Positions 18,085-27,462 of a stretch of DNA of 64,000 nt are shown here, in pieces. Position numbers and translations under genes: made by a program. A model generated the notes under the pieces. The model did not search any database. It worked only from the letters and a program-made list of their open reading frames with translations, and was not told the DNA's origin. Origin of the DNA: Bradyrhizobium hereditatis. GTDB taxonomy: Bacteria; Pseudomonadota; Alphaproteobacteria; Rhizobiales; Xanthobacteraceae. The stretch's first letter is position 1; every line of letters begins with the position of its first letter. The DNA lies in the NCBI RefSeq assembly GCF_020329435.1, contig NZ_JAGKJK010000002.1:248001-312000 (forward strand), given 5' to 3'.

Positions 18085-19395
18085 ATGAAGACGCCGACTA
18101 AACAGATATTGCATCGCACTGCGAGATGGCGCGCCGGAGAACTTTTTGCTGCAGCCTTGTCATTTTCGATTTGGACCAACACGGCCGCGGCCAACCAAGC
18201 GGAGAACATTCCCGCCCCCTCTCCGCACAAGCTCGAGCGCATCACGGAGTTCTTCAACAATGAAGTTGCGACCGGGAAATTGCCCGGCGCCGTCGTGCTG
18301 ATCCAGCAGCACGGCAAGCCAGTCTATCTGAAATGCTTCGGCGTCCAGGACGTTGCGACCAAAGCTCCGATGACGCCGGATACCATCTTTGCGCTTCACT
18401 CGATGACGAAGCCGATCACCAGTGTCGCGGCGATGATGCTGATCGACGCCGGCAAGCTTTCGCTCACCGACCCCGCCTCCAAGTTCATTCCGGCGTTTGC
18501 CGACGTCAAGGTCGGAGTGCCGTCGACTGCGGCTGATGGAACGCCCTTTCTAAAACTTGTCCCGCCGGACCGGCCGGTGACCATCGAGGATCTGCTGCGC
18601 CATACGTCGGGCATCACCTACGACTATATCGGCGGCAAGCTGATCGATAAGGCTTATAAGGACTCTGGCCTTTTCGACGGCAAGTTCCCCAACAAGGTGT
18701 TTGCTGAACGCATCGCCAGATTGCCGCTTTCAAGGCAGCCCGGCACGCTTTGGCGCTATGGCCACTCCACCGATGTGATCGGCCGCATCATCGAGATCGT
18801 ATCCGGACAAACGCTCTATCAATTCGAGAAGCAGCACATCCTGGATCCGCTTCGTATGACCAGCACCAAATACGTTCTGGACAGCGCCGACGAACGGGCG
18901 CGGATGGCGGAGCCGCTGCCGAGCGATACCATCCTGCTAGACTCGGAACGTGAACGGCGCGCTCACCCGGAATGGGAATCCGGCGGCGGCGGGCTGGTCT
19001 CGACCCTGAATGACTATGCGCGCTTTGCCCAGATGATTCTCAACGGCGGAGAGCTCGACGGCAAACGTTATCTCAGCCCGGCAGCATTCAAGGCGATGAC
19101 GACAGACCACGTCGGGCCGGGCTCCGGTGTCGCGCGCGATTATTTCTACTTTCCCGGCGACGGCTTCGGCTATGGCTATGGCCTTGCTGTACGCACCGAT
19201 CCGGGGAACGCCAAACCGCCGCCGCCAGGCTCAATCGGAGAACTCAAATGGGACAGCGGCAGCGGCACCTATTTCGGCGTCGATCCCAGCCTGAACATGA
19301 TCTACATCATGCTGGAGCAGACCCAGAACGAACGTGGCCGCATCCTGCCCGCCTTCAAGGCGCTGGTTTACGATGCGTTCGCCGCGGATAAATGA
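18085..19395 (+). CDS. Beta-lactamase-fold serine hydrolase (class C/esterase type)
   Basis: A 436-residue exported protein of the beta-lactamase/D-alanyl-D-alanine carboxypeptidase/EstB family. From ATG 18085 the signal peptide ends at NTAAA; a start at 18022 would give a very long n-region but has its own weak AGG, so the start is uncertain. The catalytic SxxK is SMTK (residue about 106-109), the tyrosine motif is YGHS (about 225), and the third motif is in the C-terminal WDSGSGTYF region. Esterase or transpeptidase-like hydrolase is more likely than a true beta-lactamase. Confidence 0.85.
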   Translation: MKTPTKQILHRTARWRAGELFAAALSFSIWTNTAAANQAENIPAPSPHKLERITEFFNNEVATGKLPGAVVLIQQHGKPVYLKCFGVQDVATKAPMTPDTIFALHSMTKPITSVAAMMLIDAGKLSLTDPASKFIPAFADVKVGVPSTAADGTPFLKLVPPDRPVTIEDLLRHTSGITYDYIGGKLIDKAYKDSGLFDGKFPNKVFAERIARLPLSRQPGTLWRYGHSTDVIGRIIEIVSGQTLYQFEKQHILDPLRMTSTKYVLDSADERARMAEPLPSDTILLDSERERRAHPEWESGGGGLVSTLNDYARFAQMILNGGELDGKRYLSPAAFKAMTTDHVGPGSGVARDYFYFPGDGFGYGYGLAVRTDPGNAKPPPPGSIGELKWDSGSGTYFGVDPSLNMIYIMLEQTQNERGRILPAFKALVYDAFAADK

Positions 19396-19398
19396 TCG

Positions 19399-20214
19399 CT
19401 ACGTCAAACCTTCATCTGGAATATTCAGCACGGTGCCACAGGCCTTGCAGTGGACCGCATCGCTATCATGGCGCTGGAGTCCACAGGTCGGACAGGAAAA
19501 CCGCACCTTGGTGGGCGAGAGCAGCGCACGGGCCAGATTGAAGAACAGCGTGACGCCGAAAATCATGATGACAACGGTGATCATGCGGCCGGCTGTCCCT
19601 TGCAGGGTGATGTCGCCGAAACCGGTGGTCGTCAGCGCCGTCACCGTGAAATACAGCGCATCGGCATAATTCGAGATCTGCGGATTACGGAATTTCTGGG
19701 TCTCATAGACGATTGCGGTCATCACGAAGATGAACACCGCGAGGTTGGTAACGGCGAAGATGACTTCCTCGTTGCGCCGGAAGAACGTAGAATCTTCGCG
19801 CATCCGCGCCAGCATCTGGTAGTCGCGCAATAGCCGCAGCGTTCGCAAGATCCGCAGGAAGCCGCCGGCTTCGCCGGCGAGCGGGGCCAAGAACGATATG
19901 ATCGCGATGACGTCGGTCCAGGTCGAGAAGCGGGTGAACTCGAGCAGGCGGTGTCGGCTGACGAAAAGCCTCGCGGCGAAATCGGCGAGAATGACGACAC
20001 CAAAAACGACGTCGAGCGCTTCCGTGATGTCGTTGGAAGGCAGGAACGAAGTCGCAATAATAAACAGGACCGTGACGATGTCGAACGCCAGGAGCGCGTA
20101 GCGGAAACGAACACCCTCCGGTGTCGCTCCTTCGTACAGCTCCGTGATATTTCTTCGAAGTGAGGCGAACGACATGACACTATATTTGCCGCTCGCACGT
20201 CTCATTGCAATCAT
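19399..20214 (-). CDS. Voltage-sensor potassium channel with C-terminal zinc ribbon
   Basis: A 271-residue ion channel. Six membrane segments include an S4-like helix with arginines every third residue (FLRILRTLRLLRDY, about 119-132) and a pore with the selectivity filter TTGFGD (196-201), the potassium signature. After S6 the tail holds CPTC and CKAC (Cys 241, 244, 256, 259), a zinc-ribbon pattern, in place of a cyclic-nucleotide domain. ATG 20214 follows AGGATAC; a shorter start at 20175 is possible. It ends four bases after the neighbouring hydrolase in convergent orientation. Confidence 0.88.
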   Translation of the reverse strand: MIAMRRASGKYSVMSFASLRRNITELYEGATPEGVRFRYALLAFDIVTVLFIIATSFLPSNDITEALDVVFGVVILADFAARLFVSRHRLLEFTRFSTWTDVIAIISFLAPLAGEAGGFLRILRTLRLLRDYQMLARMREDSTFFRRNEEVIFAVTNLAVFIFVMTAIVYETQKFRNPQISNYADALYFTVTALTTTGFGDITLQGTAGRMITVVIMIFGVTLFFNLARALLSPTKVRFSCPTCGLQRHDSDAVHCKACGTVLNIPDEGLT

Positions 20215-20259
20215 GGACGTATCCTGGCGCAGGGATGGTGGCCGGCTGTCGCAACGAAC

Positions 20260-21267
20260 TTATTTGCGGTTCGCTGTCGCATGCTCGATGAACGACACCT
20301 CCGTCCCCTTCTTCACAAGCTTGGCCAACTTATCGACATCCCAGTTGGTAAGACGGACGCAGCCGTGCGACTCCGCCTTGCTGACTTTCGATGGGTTCGA
20401 CGTCCCGTGGATGCCATATCCTTCCGCCGAAAGCCCGATCCAATAAGTGCCGGCGGGGTTATTGGGGCCCGGCTTGATGGTGAAAGCTCGCTTGGACCTG
20501 ACTTCCTTGAACTTGTAATCGGGGTTGTAGCGGTAATGCGGCGAAGCATCGATCGAGGTCACCTTGAGCGTGCCACTTGGAGTCGGCTTTTCCTCGCTGC
20601 CGACGGTTGCCGGAAAGAAGACGATCAGTTGGGTATCCGCGAATGCCTTAATCGTTTGCGCCGATTTGTCGACCTCAACGCGCGTCACAGCCGGTTTGGC
20701 CCCGTTGGCCTTCGTCTCGTTCACCGCGACGTTTGCCACCGAGATGGTTTGCCCCGCCTCGTCGAATTTCTTGCCAGGGTTTAGCGCGGCGAGAAGCGCC
20801 TCGCTCATGTGAAATTTCTCGGCGATGGCTTCGCGCGGACTAGTGTAGCCCAGCGACTTCAAGCCTTTCATGTCCTCCATCTTGGCCGGAAGCTTGTCCA
20901 GGAACGGCCCCTTTACGTCCTTTTCGGCGATCTTGTAGTCTACGATGACAGCATCCGCACTGGTCGCGACCAGCGCACCCCAAATTTCGGGCGTGAGGGC
21001 CAGCTTGTTCACGGCCAAGCCCTTGGCTTCGGCAAACGCCCTGAGGGCTTTCTCGGCATTCTCGCCAACCTTCCCGTCGATCTCACCGGGCGAGAAATTG
21101 GCGCGGTCGAGCAGTACCTGCGCCTTGACGACGGCCGGGTGAATCTTGTCGTCGGTCGGCGGCTTGCCGTTGAACTCCGCGTTGTTGATCGTGGCTGCGT
21201 CGGGGCCAGCAATGGCGGGACAGACCGGGCACGCGAGGAAGAATAGTCCGGCAAACAAGCGGATCAT
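20260..21267 (-). CDS. L,D-transpeptidase (YkuD family)
   Basis: A 335-residue exported enzyme that forms 3-3 peptidoglycan cross-links or attaches proteins to peptidoglycan. The signal peptide ends near CPAIA-GPD. A peptidoglycan-binding-like N-domain covers about residues 40-100, and a LysM-like segment ([20 protein letters not shown]) follows. The catalytic YkuD signature is HGTSN...[11 protein letters not shown] near residue 295-315, with the active Cys in SHGC. The ATG at 21265-21267 follows GGGAG. It is separate from the downstream channel gene. Confidence 0.92.
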   Translation of the reverse strand: MIRLFAGLFFLACPVCPAIAGPDAATINNAEFNGKPPTDDKIHPAVVKAQVLLDRANFSPGEIDGKVGENAEKALRAFAEAKGLAVNKLALTPEIWGALVATSADAVIVDYKIAEKDVKGPFLDKLPAKMEDMKGLKSLGYTSPREAIAEKFHMSEALLAALNPGKKFDEAGQTISVANVAVNETKANGAKPAVTRVEVDKSAQTIKAFADTQLIVFFPATVGSEEKPTPSGTLKVTSIDASPHYRYNPDYKFKEVRSKRAFTIKPGPNNPAGTYWIGLSAEGYGIHGTSNPSKVSKAESHGCVRLTNWDVDKLAKLVKKGTEVSFIEHATANRK

Positions 21268-21404
21268 CGGCAATCTCCCAAACAACGTTTGATAAAGATT
21301 TGGACGGGCCGGAGTTCCGAGAGAGCCGCGTAGCCCGATGATCGCGAGACCCACACCCCGGCCTTCTCTCCCACGAGAGAGGGGCGAAGGAGAAATCCCG
21401 TCGA

Positions 21405-22028
21405 TCAATCCGGGCGGATCATCTCGAACATGTTTTCCGGCTTGATCTCGAAATAGTCGCCGCGGCGGCCGGCGCGGACGATCGGGTGGGCGAGCCCGGT
21501 CTGATAGACGCCGTCCTTGATGAAGGCCTTGTCGATATGGACGGCAACGACCTCTCCGAAGGTCACCCAAGCCTGCGCTTTCTTGCCGTCAGCGCCCTGC
21601 AGCTGGATGATCTGGGTCAGCTTGCACTCGAAGGCGACAGGACTTTCCGCCACGCGAGGCACGTTGACGAGCTTGCAGGGCTCAGCCGTGAGACCTGCGA
21701 GCTTGAACTCGTCGACGTCACGCGCGACGTGGGCCGCGGTTGCGTTCATCTGCTTCGCCAGATCCATGGTGGCGAGATTCCAGACGAACTCCCCGGTATC
21801 CTGGATGTTGCCGGCGCTGTCCTTCCAGTTCGTCGAGGAGAAGCCGATGATCGGCGGCACATAGCAGAAGGCGTTGAAGAAGCTGTAGGGCGCCAGATTG
21901 ACGTTGCCCTGACCGTCGCGCGAGGAAATCCAGCCGATCGGGCGCGGCGCGATGATGGCGTTGAAGGGATCGTGCTTAAGGCCGTGGCCGTTCTTCGGCT
22001 CGTAGAAATGCAGATCTTTGGTGGTCAC
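21405..22028 (-). CDS. Flavin reductase-like (DIM6/NTAB) FMN-binding protein
   Basis: A 207-residue protein with a split-barrel flavin reductase domain; the typical [12 protein letters not shown] and [12 protein letters not shown] motifs lie at residues about 27-55. It begins with GTG at 22026-22028. Such proteins bind FMN and reduce flavins or related substrates with NAD(P)H. No oxygenase partner is adjacent, so the partner is unknown. It lies alone between the transpeptidase and a repeat. Confidence 0.87.
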   Translation of the reverse strand: MTTKDLHFYEPKNGHGLKHDPFNAIIAPRPIGWISSRDGQGNVNLAPYSFFNAFCYVPPIIGFSSTNWKDSAGNIQDTGEFVWNLATMDLAKQMNATAAHVARDVDEFKLAGLTAEPCKLVNVPRVAESPVAFECKLTQIIQLQGADGKKAQAWVTFGEVVAVHIDKAFIKDGVYQTGLAHPIVRAGRRGDYFEIKPENMFEMIRPD

Positions 22029-22040
22029 GCAGGATTATTC

Positions 22041-22156
22041 CGTCATTGCGAGGAGCGAAAGTGACTTAGCAATCCATGCCACGTCGCGCGGAACCAATGG
22101 ATTGCTTCCGCCTTAGCCAAGGCTACGGCGGACAAGTCGCTTCGCTCGCAATGACG
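22041..22156. repeat. Interspersed palindromic repeat (CATTGCGAG family)
   Basis: The outer arms CGTCATTGCGAG and CTCGCAATGACG are reverse complements; inner arms AGCAATCCAT and ATGGATTGCT are also complementary. A second, shorter member with the same arms is at 25991-26074. These occupy the gaps on both sides of the RND operon genes and can fold as long hairpins; a transcription-end or mRNA-stabilising role is possible. Confidence 0.8.
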
Positions 22157-22178
22157 GCGGAGTCAAGTGACGAAAGGG

Positions 22179-22787
22179 TCAATGCGCCTTGGCGCGCGGT
22201 GACAGGCCGGCAATGATGAAATCGATCATTTCGTCGATCGTAGGACCCGGCTTGGTGGCGCATTGGGCGATCATTTGCGGATGGAAGAACCGCATCATGC
22301 CGGTGCATGTACACATCGCAGCAGTTTGCAAGTCGGCGACCTCGAATTCGCCGCTGGCCGCACCTTGGGCGATCACGCTGCCGATGATCTCAGTGACCAG
22401 CTGCATATGGGCGACGCAGACTTCCCAACTCTCTTCCATCGCGATCTCGACCATCTCATGCAATTTGGAATCGCCGACATAGCGCTCCGAATTCATGCGA
22501 TGAATCGTCTTCATGAGCTCGCGCAGGCGGGGCGCCGCCGGCCCCGGCCGATTTGCGATCGACTGAGCGGCTTCCTCCACCTCGCCCATGAGCGTGCGCG
22601 CCACGCCTTCGTGGATCGACTTCTTCGAATCGAAGAAGCGATAGACGTTGGCGGGGCTCATCCGCAGTTCCTTGGCGATGTCGGCGACCGTCGTCTTCTG
22701 GTAGCCCATCTGCCTGAACAGACGCTCCGCCACCACGAGAATCTTTTCCCGGGTATCGGTTTCGATGTGTTCTGAGACAAGCGTCAT
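22179..22787 (-). CDS. TetR-family regulator of the RND efflux operon
   Basis: A 202-residue regulator with the TetR DNA-binding helix-turn-helix in the first 60 residues (GYQKTTVADIAKELRMSPAN, VYRFFDSKKSI). The ligand domain has no recognised motif. ATG at 22785-22787 is chosen; an upstream TTG start only adds four residues. It is 19 bases downstream of the RND pump stop and follows adaptor and pump in the same direction, so it likely represses its own operon at the palindrome before the adaptor gene. Confidence 0.9.
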   Translation of the reverse strand: MTLVSEHIETDTREKILVVAERLFRQMGYQKTTVADIAKELRMSPANVYRFFDSKKSIHEGVARTLMGEVEEAAQSIANRPGPAAPRLRELMKTIHRMNSERYVGDSKLHEMVEIAMEESWEVCVAHMQLVTEIIGSVIAQGAASGEFEVADLQTAAMCTCTGMMRFFHPQMIAQCATKPGPTIDEMIDFIIAGLSPRAKAH

Positions 22788-22806
22788 GTCAGCTCTCAAT
22801 GTTCAA

Positions 22807-25800
22807 TTATTCTGCGGCGTCGGCAAGAGGAATCGCGTGCGGTCCCTTCGGATGCAACTTGGCCTCATGCTGCGCCGCAAGATCGGCCTGATCGGCCTGG
22901 CCGCTTTCTTCCAGGCTCTTCCTGAACCACAGGGCATAAAGGCCCGGCAGGTACAGCAAGGTCAGGAAGGTTGCAACAAACAAGCCGCCCATGATGGTGA
23001 TCGCCATCGGGCCCCAGAAGGCGGAGCGGGACAGCGGGATCATGGCCAGGATCGCCGCCAGCGCGGTCAGTACCACCGGCCGGGCACGGCGGACCGTGGC
23101 CTCGACAATGGCTTCCTTCCGCGTCATGCCCTGGGAAACATCGGCCTCGATCTGATCGACCAGGATCACCGTGTTGCGCATGATCATGCCGGCCAGCGCG
23201 ATCAGGCCGAGCAGCGCCACGAAGCCGAACGGCTGGTTGGCGACGTTGAGGCCGAGCGAGGCGCCGACGATGCCGAGCGGGGCGGTCAGAAACACCAGGA
23301 TCAGGCGCGAGAAGCTCTGCAACTGGATCATCAGCAGGGTGAGCATCACCAGCGCCATCAGCGGAAACAGCAGGGCGATCGAGGCGTTGCCCTTTTCGGA
23401 TTCCTCGAACGCGCCGCCCGGCTCGATCCGGTAGGCCGGCTCGAGATGGTCGCGGATTTCCTTCAGTTTCGGCCAGATCTGGTTGGTGACGTCGGGCGCC
23501 TGCACGCCGTCGACGACATCGGTCCGCACCGTAATCGCCATATCGCGGTTGCGCCGCCACATGATCGGCTCCTCGTGGGCATATTCGATCTTGGCAATCT
23601 GCTGCAACGGCACCGCAACGCCGTTGCGCGACGTCACGGTCAGCTCGCCGACGCGGCCGAGGTCCAACCGTTCCGACGGTACCGCGCGCGCGACCACGCC
23701 GACCTTCTCGATGCCGTCGCGGATGGTGGTGACCGGCGCACCGGAGATCAGCATAGCGAGGGATTGCGAGACGTCCTGCGGGGTCAGGCCGAGAGCCCGT
23801 GCTCGGTCCTGATCGACCACGAGCTTGAGATAGGGCGACTGCTCGTTCCAGTCGAGCTGCGGCTCCACGACATTGGGATTCTGCTTCATGACGTCGCGAA
23901 CCTTGTAGGCGATGTCGCGAACGGTATTGGCGTCGGGGCCGATCACGCGGAACTGGACTGGGAAGCCGACCGGCGGACCGAAATTGAAACGGTCAATTCG
24001 TACACGCGCTTCCGACAGTTCGCCCTCGGCGACCGCCTTCTCCAGCCGCGCCTTGATGCGCTCGCGCGCCTCGACGTCCTTGGAGACGATCACGATCTCG
24101 GCAAAGGCCTCGTTGGGCAGTTGCGGGTTGAGGCCGAGCCAGAAGCGTGGCGAGCCCTGACCGACATAGGCGGTGTAGGTCGCGATATCCTTGTCGTCCT
24201 TCAAGAGCGCCTCGGCCTTCTTGACGGACTTTTCCGTGACGTTGAAGGCGGTGCCTTCCGGCAAGCGTAGCTGCAGGAACAACTCCGGTCGCTCCGATAG
24301 CGGGAAGAACTGCTGCTGCACATGGCCGAAGCCCACGATCGATAGCGCGAACACGCCAACCGTCGCCGCCACGACTTTGATCCGGTGGTCGACGCACCAC
24401 TGAATCACGGCGCGCAAGCCCCGATACATCCGCGTCTCGTAGATCGCGTGCGGATCGTGGTTGTGGTGGACGGCAATGTTCGGCAGCAGCTTGACGCCGA
24501 TATAGGGCGTGAAGATCACCGCCACGAACCAAGAGGCGACCAGCGAGATCGCCACGATCCAGAAAATACCGCCGGCATATTCGCCGACCGCCGAATTGGC
24601 AAAGCCGATGGGGAGGAAGCCAGCGGCCGTGACCAGCGTTCCCGTGAGCATCGGAAACGCAGTTGATTCCCAGGCAAAGGCGGCCGCGCGAACGCGGTCC
24701 CAGCCCTGTTCCATTTTCACCACCATCATCTCGACGGCTATGATGGCGTCGTCGACCAAGAGGCCAAGCGCAATGATCAGCGCGCCGAGCGTGATGCGGT
24801 GCAGGTCGATCGACATCGCATTCATGACGATGAAGACAATGGCGAGCACCAGCGGCACCGATGTTGCCACCACGATGCCGGTGCGCCAGCCGAGCGCCAC
24901 GAACGAGACGAACAGCACGATCGCCAGCGCTTCGACGAAGGAATGCACGAACTCGCCGACCGCGCGCTCGACCACCTTTGGCTGGTCGGCGATCTGTTCG
25001 ACCTCGATGCCCTGCGGCACGGCCTTCATGAAATCAGCGGTCGCCTTCTCGACATCCTCGCCGAGCTGGAGGATGTTGGCACCCTTGGTGGTGACGACGC
25101 CGATGCCGATCGCGGGCTTGCCTTCCTGGCGGGCAACGAAGGTCGGCGGATCGACGAAGCCGTGGGTGACGGTCGCGATATCGCCGAGCCGGAACACGCG
25201 GCCATTGCTTTCGACCGGGGTTTCCGCCACCGCCTTGACGCCGTCAAGCGCGCCGGTGACGCGGAGCGGCACGCGCTGCGAGGAGGTTTCCACCGTGCCT
25301 GCCGGCGTAACGTTGTTCTGCTTGGCGAGCGAATCGAACAGCGCCTGCGGCGTAATGCCGAGTGTTGCCAGCTTGGCGTGGGAAAATTCGACGAAGATGC
25401 GCTCGTCCTGGGTGCCGTAAAGATTGACCTTGGTGACGCCGTTGACCTTCAACAGCCGCTGGCGCATGCCCTCGGCGGCCTTCTTCAACTGTGCGTAATC
25501 GGCGCCGTCGCCGGTCATCATGTAGAGAATGGAATCGACGTCGGAGAATTCGTCGTTGACATTCGGACCGAGCAGACCTGCGGGCAACTGGCCCTGTACG
25601 TCTACCAGCTTCTTGCGCAACAGATAGAACAGGTAGGGCACGTCCTTCGGCGGGGTCGAATCCTTGAAGGTAACTTGCAACGCCGTGAACGATGGCTTGG
25701 AATAGGTCTGCACCTTCTCGAAGAACGGCAACTCCTGCAGCTTCTTCTCGATGGGGTCAGCGACCTGGGTCTGCATTTCCTGCGCGGTGGCGCCGGGCCA

Positions 25801-25959
25801 TATCGCCGAGACGTTGACCACCTTTACCGTGAAGAACGGGTCCTCGGCGCGGCCGAGCCGCTGGTAGGAGAAGAAGCCGGCGACGCTGAGCGCGATCATC
25901 AGAAACAGGACCAGCGTGGGATGGCTCACCGCCCAGCCCGAGAGATTGAAGCGCTTCAT
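22807..25959 (-). CDS. RND efflux pump permease subunit (AcrB/MdtB type)
   Basis: A 1050-residue inner-membrane proton-driven pump with the RND architecture: one helix at the N-terminus (HPTLVLFLMIALSVAGFF), a large periplasmic loop, helices near 330-540, a second loop and C-terminal helices from about 845. The essential membrane acidic motif is seen as GLLVDDAIIAVEMM near 400. It works with the lipoprotein adaptor encoded just upstream and an outer-membrane channel from elsewhere. The sequence resembles the multidrug subgroup, but substrate cannot be read off. Confidence 0.92.
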   Translation of the reverse strand: MKRFNLSGWAVSHPTLVLFLMIALSVAGFFSYQRLGRAEDPFFTVKVVNVSAIWPGATAQEMQTQVADPIEKKLQELPFFEKVQTYSKPSFTALQVTFKDSTPPKDVPYLFYLLRKKLVDVQGQLPAGLLGPNVNDEFSDVDSILYMMTGDGADYAQLKKAAEGMRQRLLKVNGVTKVNLYGTQDERIFVEFSHAKLATLGITPQALFDSLAKQNNVTPAGTVETSSQRVPLRVTGALDGVKAVAETPVESNGRVFRLGDIATVTHGFVDPPTFVARQEGKPAIGIGVVTTKGANILQLGEDVEKATADFMKAVPQGIEVEQIADQPKVVERAVGEFVHSFVEALAIVLFVSFVALGWRTGIVVATSVPLVLAIVFIVMNAMSIDLHRITLGALIIALGLLVDDAIIAVEMMVVKMEQGWDRVRAAAFAWESTAFPMLTGTLVTAAGFLPIGFANSAVGEYAGGIFWIVAISLVASWFVAVIFTPYIGVKLLPNIAVHHNHDPHAIYETRMYRGLRAVIQWCVDHRIKVVAATVGVFALSIVGFGHVQQQFFPLSERPELFLQLRLPEGTAFNVTEKSVKKAEALLKDDKDIATYTAYVGQGSPRFWLGLNPQLPNEAFAEIVIVSKDVEARERIKARLEKAVAEGELSEARVRIDRFNFGPPVGFPVQFRVIGPDANTVRDIAYKVRDVMKQNPNVVEPQLDWNEQSPYLKLVVDQDRARALGLTPQDVSQSLAMLISGAPVTTIRDGIEKVGVVARAVPSERLDLGRVGELTVTSRNGVAVPLQQIAKIEYAHEEPIMWRRNRDMAITVRTDVVDGVQAPDVTNQIWPKLKEIRDHLEPAYRIEPGGAFEESEKGNASIALLFPLMALVMLTLLMIQLQSFSRLILVFLTAPLGIVGASLGLNVANQPFGFVALLGLIALAGMIMRNTVILVDQIEADVSQGMTRKEAIVEATVRRARPVVLTALAAILAMIPLSRSAFWGPMAITIMGGLFVATFLTLLYLPGLYALWFRKSLEESGQADQADLAAQHEAKLHPKGPHAIPLADAAE

Positions 25960-25990
25960 GTTACTCTCCAACTTCGAAATTCGTTTGCTT

Positions 25991-26074
25991 CGTCATTGCG
26001 AGCGAAACGAAGCAATCCACCTATCCGATTGAGGCGCTATTGATTGCTTCGTCGCTCCGCTCCTCGCAATGACG
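25991..26074. repeat. Interspersed palindromic repeat (CATTGCGAG family), second copy
   Basis: The 84-bp element begins CGTCATTGCGAGCG and ends CGCTCCTCGCAATGACG, with inner GAAGCAATCCA / TGATTGCTTC arms. It lies in the 143-base gap between the adaptor and the RND pump genes, so it is transcribed within the operon, and could set their relative expression. Confidence 0.8.
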
Positions 26075-26102
26075 GGACCAACTCGCAACGACGGTGGAAA
26101 AC

Positions 26103-27209
26103 TCAGAACGACAGCGACGAGACGACGCGGACTTTCTGCGTCGGGTCGAGTTTCTGCACGCCGAGCGCCACGACCTTTGCGCCTTCATCGACGCCGCCTG
26201 AAATCACGACGGAATTGCTCTCGTAGGATTTCACGACCACGGGCTTCAGCGTCACCGCACCGGCATCGTCGACGATATAGAGCGAGGGATTGCTGCCCTG
26301 GCTGAACAGCGCCGACAGCGGCAGTTTTGCCACGCGCTCGGAGGCGGCATCCGCCAGTGTCAGCGTCGCGGTCATGCCGAGCGAGACCTTGTCGTCGGCT
26401 TCCGGCAGCGAGAACTTGGCGAGATAGGTCCGCGTCGCCGGATCGGCGGAAGGTGCGATCTCGCGCAGCTTCGCCGCGTATTTCTTCTCGGCGTCCGACC
26501 ACAGCGTCACGGAAGCCGTGCCTGATTTGGCGCGGCCGACCAGCGTCTCGGGAATAGCGACTACGGCTTCCTTCTCGGCAAAGCGCGCGACGCGGACCGC
26601 AGTCTGGCCGGCGGCGACCACCTGTCCGGGCTCGATCAGGGTGGCGGTGACGACGCCACGGGTATCGGCGACCAGCGTCGCGTAGGAGAGTGAGTTCTTG
26701 GTGAGTTCGACCTGCCGCTCGGCGCGGTTAAGGCGTGCGCGCGCTTCATCGGCGGCGGCGCGGCTCTGATCCATCTGGGCGTCGGTGGTCCAGCCCTTGG
26801 CGCGCAGATCCTTGGCGCGCTGCTCGGCGGCGCCGGCTTGGGCCAGCACGCCAGTGGCGGCGCGGAATTCGGCCTCCGCCTGCTCGGCCTGCAGCTTCAG
26901 ATCGACCTCATCAAGGGTGGCCAGCGGCTGGCCGACTTCCACGGTCTGGCCGACCTCGACCAGGCGCCGGGCGACCTTGCCGGGGACCCGGAAGCCCATG
27001 TCGGTCTCGATCCGGGGTCGGATCGTGCCGACGAAGCTGCGCTCGGGTGTCTCGGCCGCATAATGAACGGTGGCGATCAGGACCGGACGTCCGGGGGCGG
27101 GCGCTTCGGCCGTCTTTTCATTGCAGCCGGCCAAGGCAAACACCGCAAATGCCAGCGACGCTCCCGTCAAGAGCCTGTAATAGCTAGAAAAAATCGAACG
27201 GGCAAACAT
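26103..27209 (-). CDS. RND efflux periplasmic adaptor (membrane fusion lipoprotein)
   Basis: A 368-residue HlyD/AcrA-type adaptor. A lipobox LAGC near residue 29 shows it is a lipoprotein. The biotinyl-lipoyl half-motifs and alpha-hairpin (LAQAGAAEQRAKDLRAKGW and following) precede beta-barrel segments. The ATG at 27207-27209 has GGAGAG upstream; the longer frame adds nothing recognisable. First gene of the adaptor-pump-TetR operon. Confidence 0.9.
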   Translation of the reverse strand: MFARSIFSSYYRLLTGASLAFAVFALAGCNEKTAEAPAPGRPVLIATVHYAAETPERSFVGTIRPRIETDMGFRVPGKVARRLVEVGQTVEVGQPLATLDEVDLKLQAEQAEAEFRAATGVLAQAGAAEQRAKDLRAKGWTTDAQMDQSRAAADEARARLNRAERQVELTKNSLSYATLVADTRGVVTATLIEPGQVVAAGQTAVRVARFAEKEAVVAIPETLVGRAKSGTASVTLWSDAEKKYAAKLREIAPSADPATRTYLAKFSLPEADDKVSLGMTATLTLADAASERVAKLPLSALFSQGSNPSLYIVDDAGAVTLKPVVVKSYESNSVVISGGVDEGAKVVALGVQKLDPTQKVRVVSSLSF

Positions 27210-27252
27210 CGAGCTCTCCATCGCAGGTGTGATGAAGAGTATTGAATGGCGA

Positions 27253-27276
27253 CTGACGAATGTCAATAATCGTCAG
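27253..27276. promoter_or_regulatory. Candidate TetR operator before the RND operon
   Basis: Inverted repeat CTGACGA - 10 bases - TCGTCAG, with further TGAC/GTCA symmetry inside, lies 44-67 bases upstream of the adaptor ATG. This is the size of TetR-family operators and the operon encodes a TetR protein. No promoter boxes were assigned. Confidence 0.55.
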
Positions 27277-27462
27277 TGATCATGAATTCGTGAGCGGATA
27301 CTGGGTTAAGAAGTAATTGCTTTCTGTAAGGAACTGCCCCCTCGGCTCTCGGCCCGGCGCAATCCCGCCGCAAGCTAGGCGTGAGCGAGGACATCGACCG
27401 GGCTCTTCCTCACCCATTCGAAGCGGGATCCATCGCGCCCGCTGCCGCGCCGGACTTTGCGG

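Noticed and set aside
18085..19395. A true beta-lactam resistance gene
   Set aside because: The SMTK and YGHS motifs fit the wide esterase/DD-peptidase-like family; nothing specific for beta-lactam hydrolysis is seen.
22765..24270. A long plus-strand open frame of about 500 codons opposite the RND pump
   Set aside because: It mirrors the coding frame of the pump, has no ribosome site, and its composition (His, Asp, Arg-rich) is typical of the antisense of a GC-rich gene. Similar antisense frames opposite fadE, nasA and nirB were discarded for the same reason.
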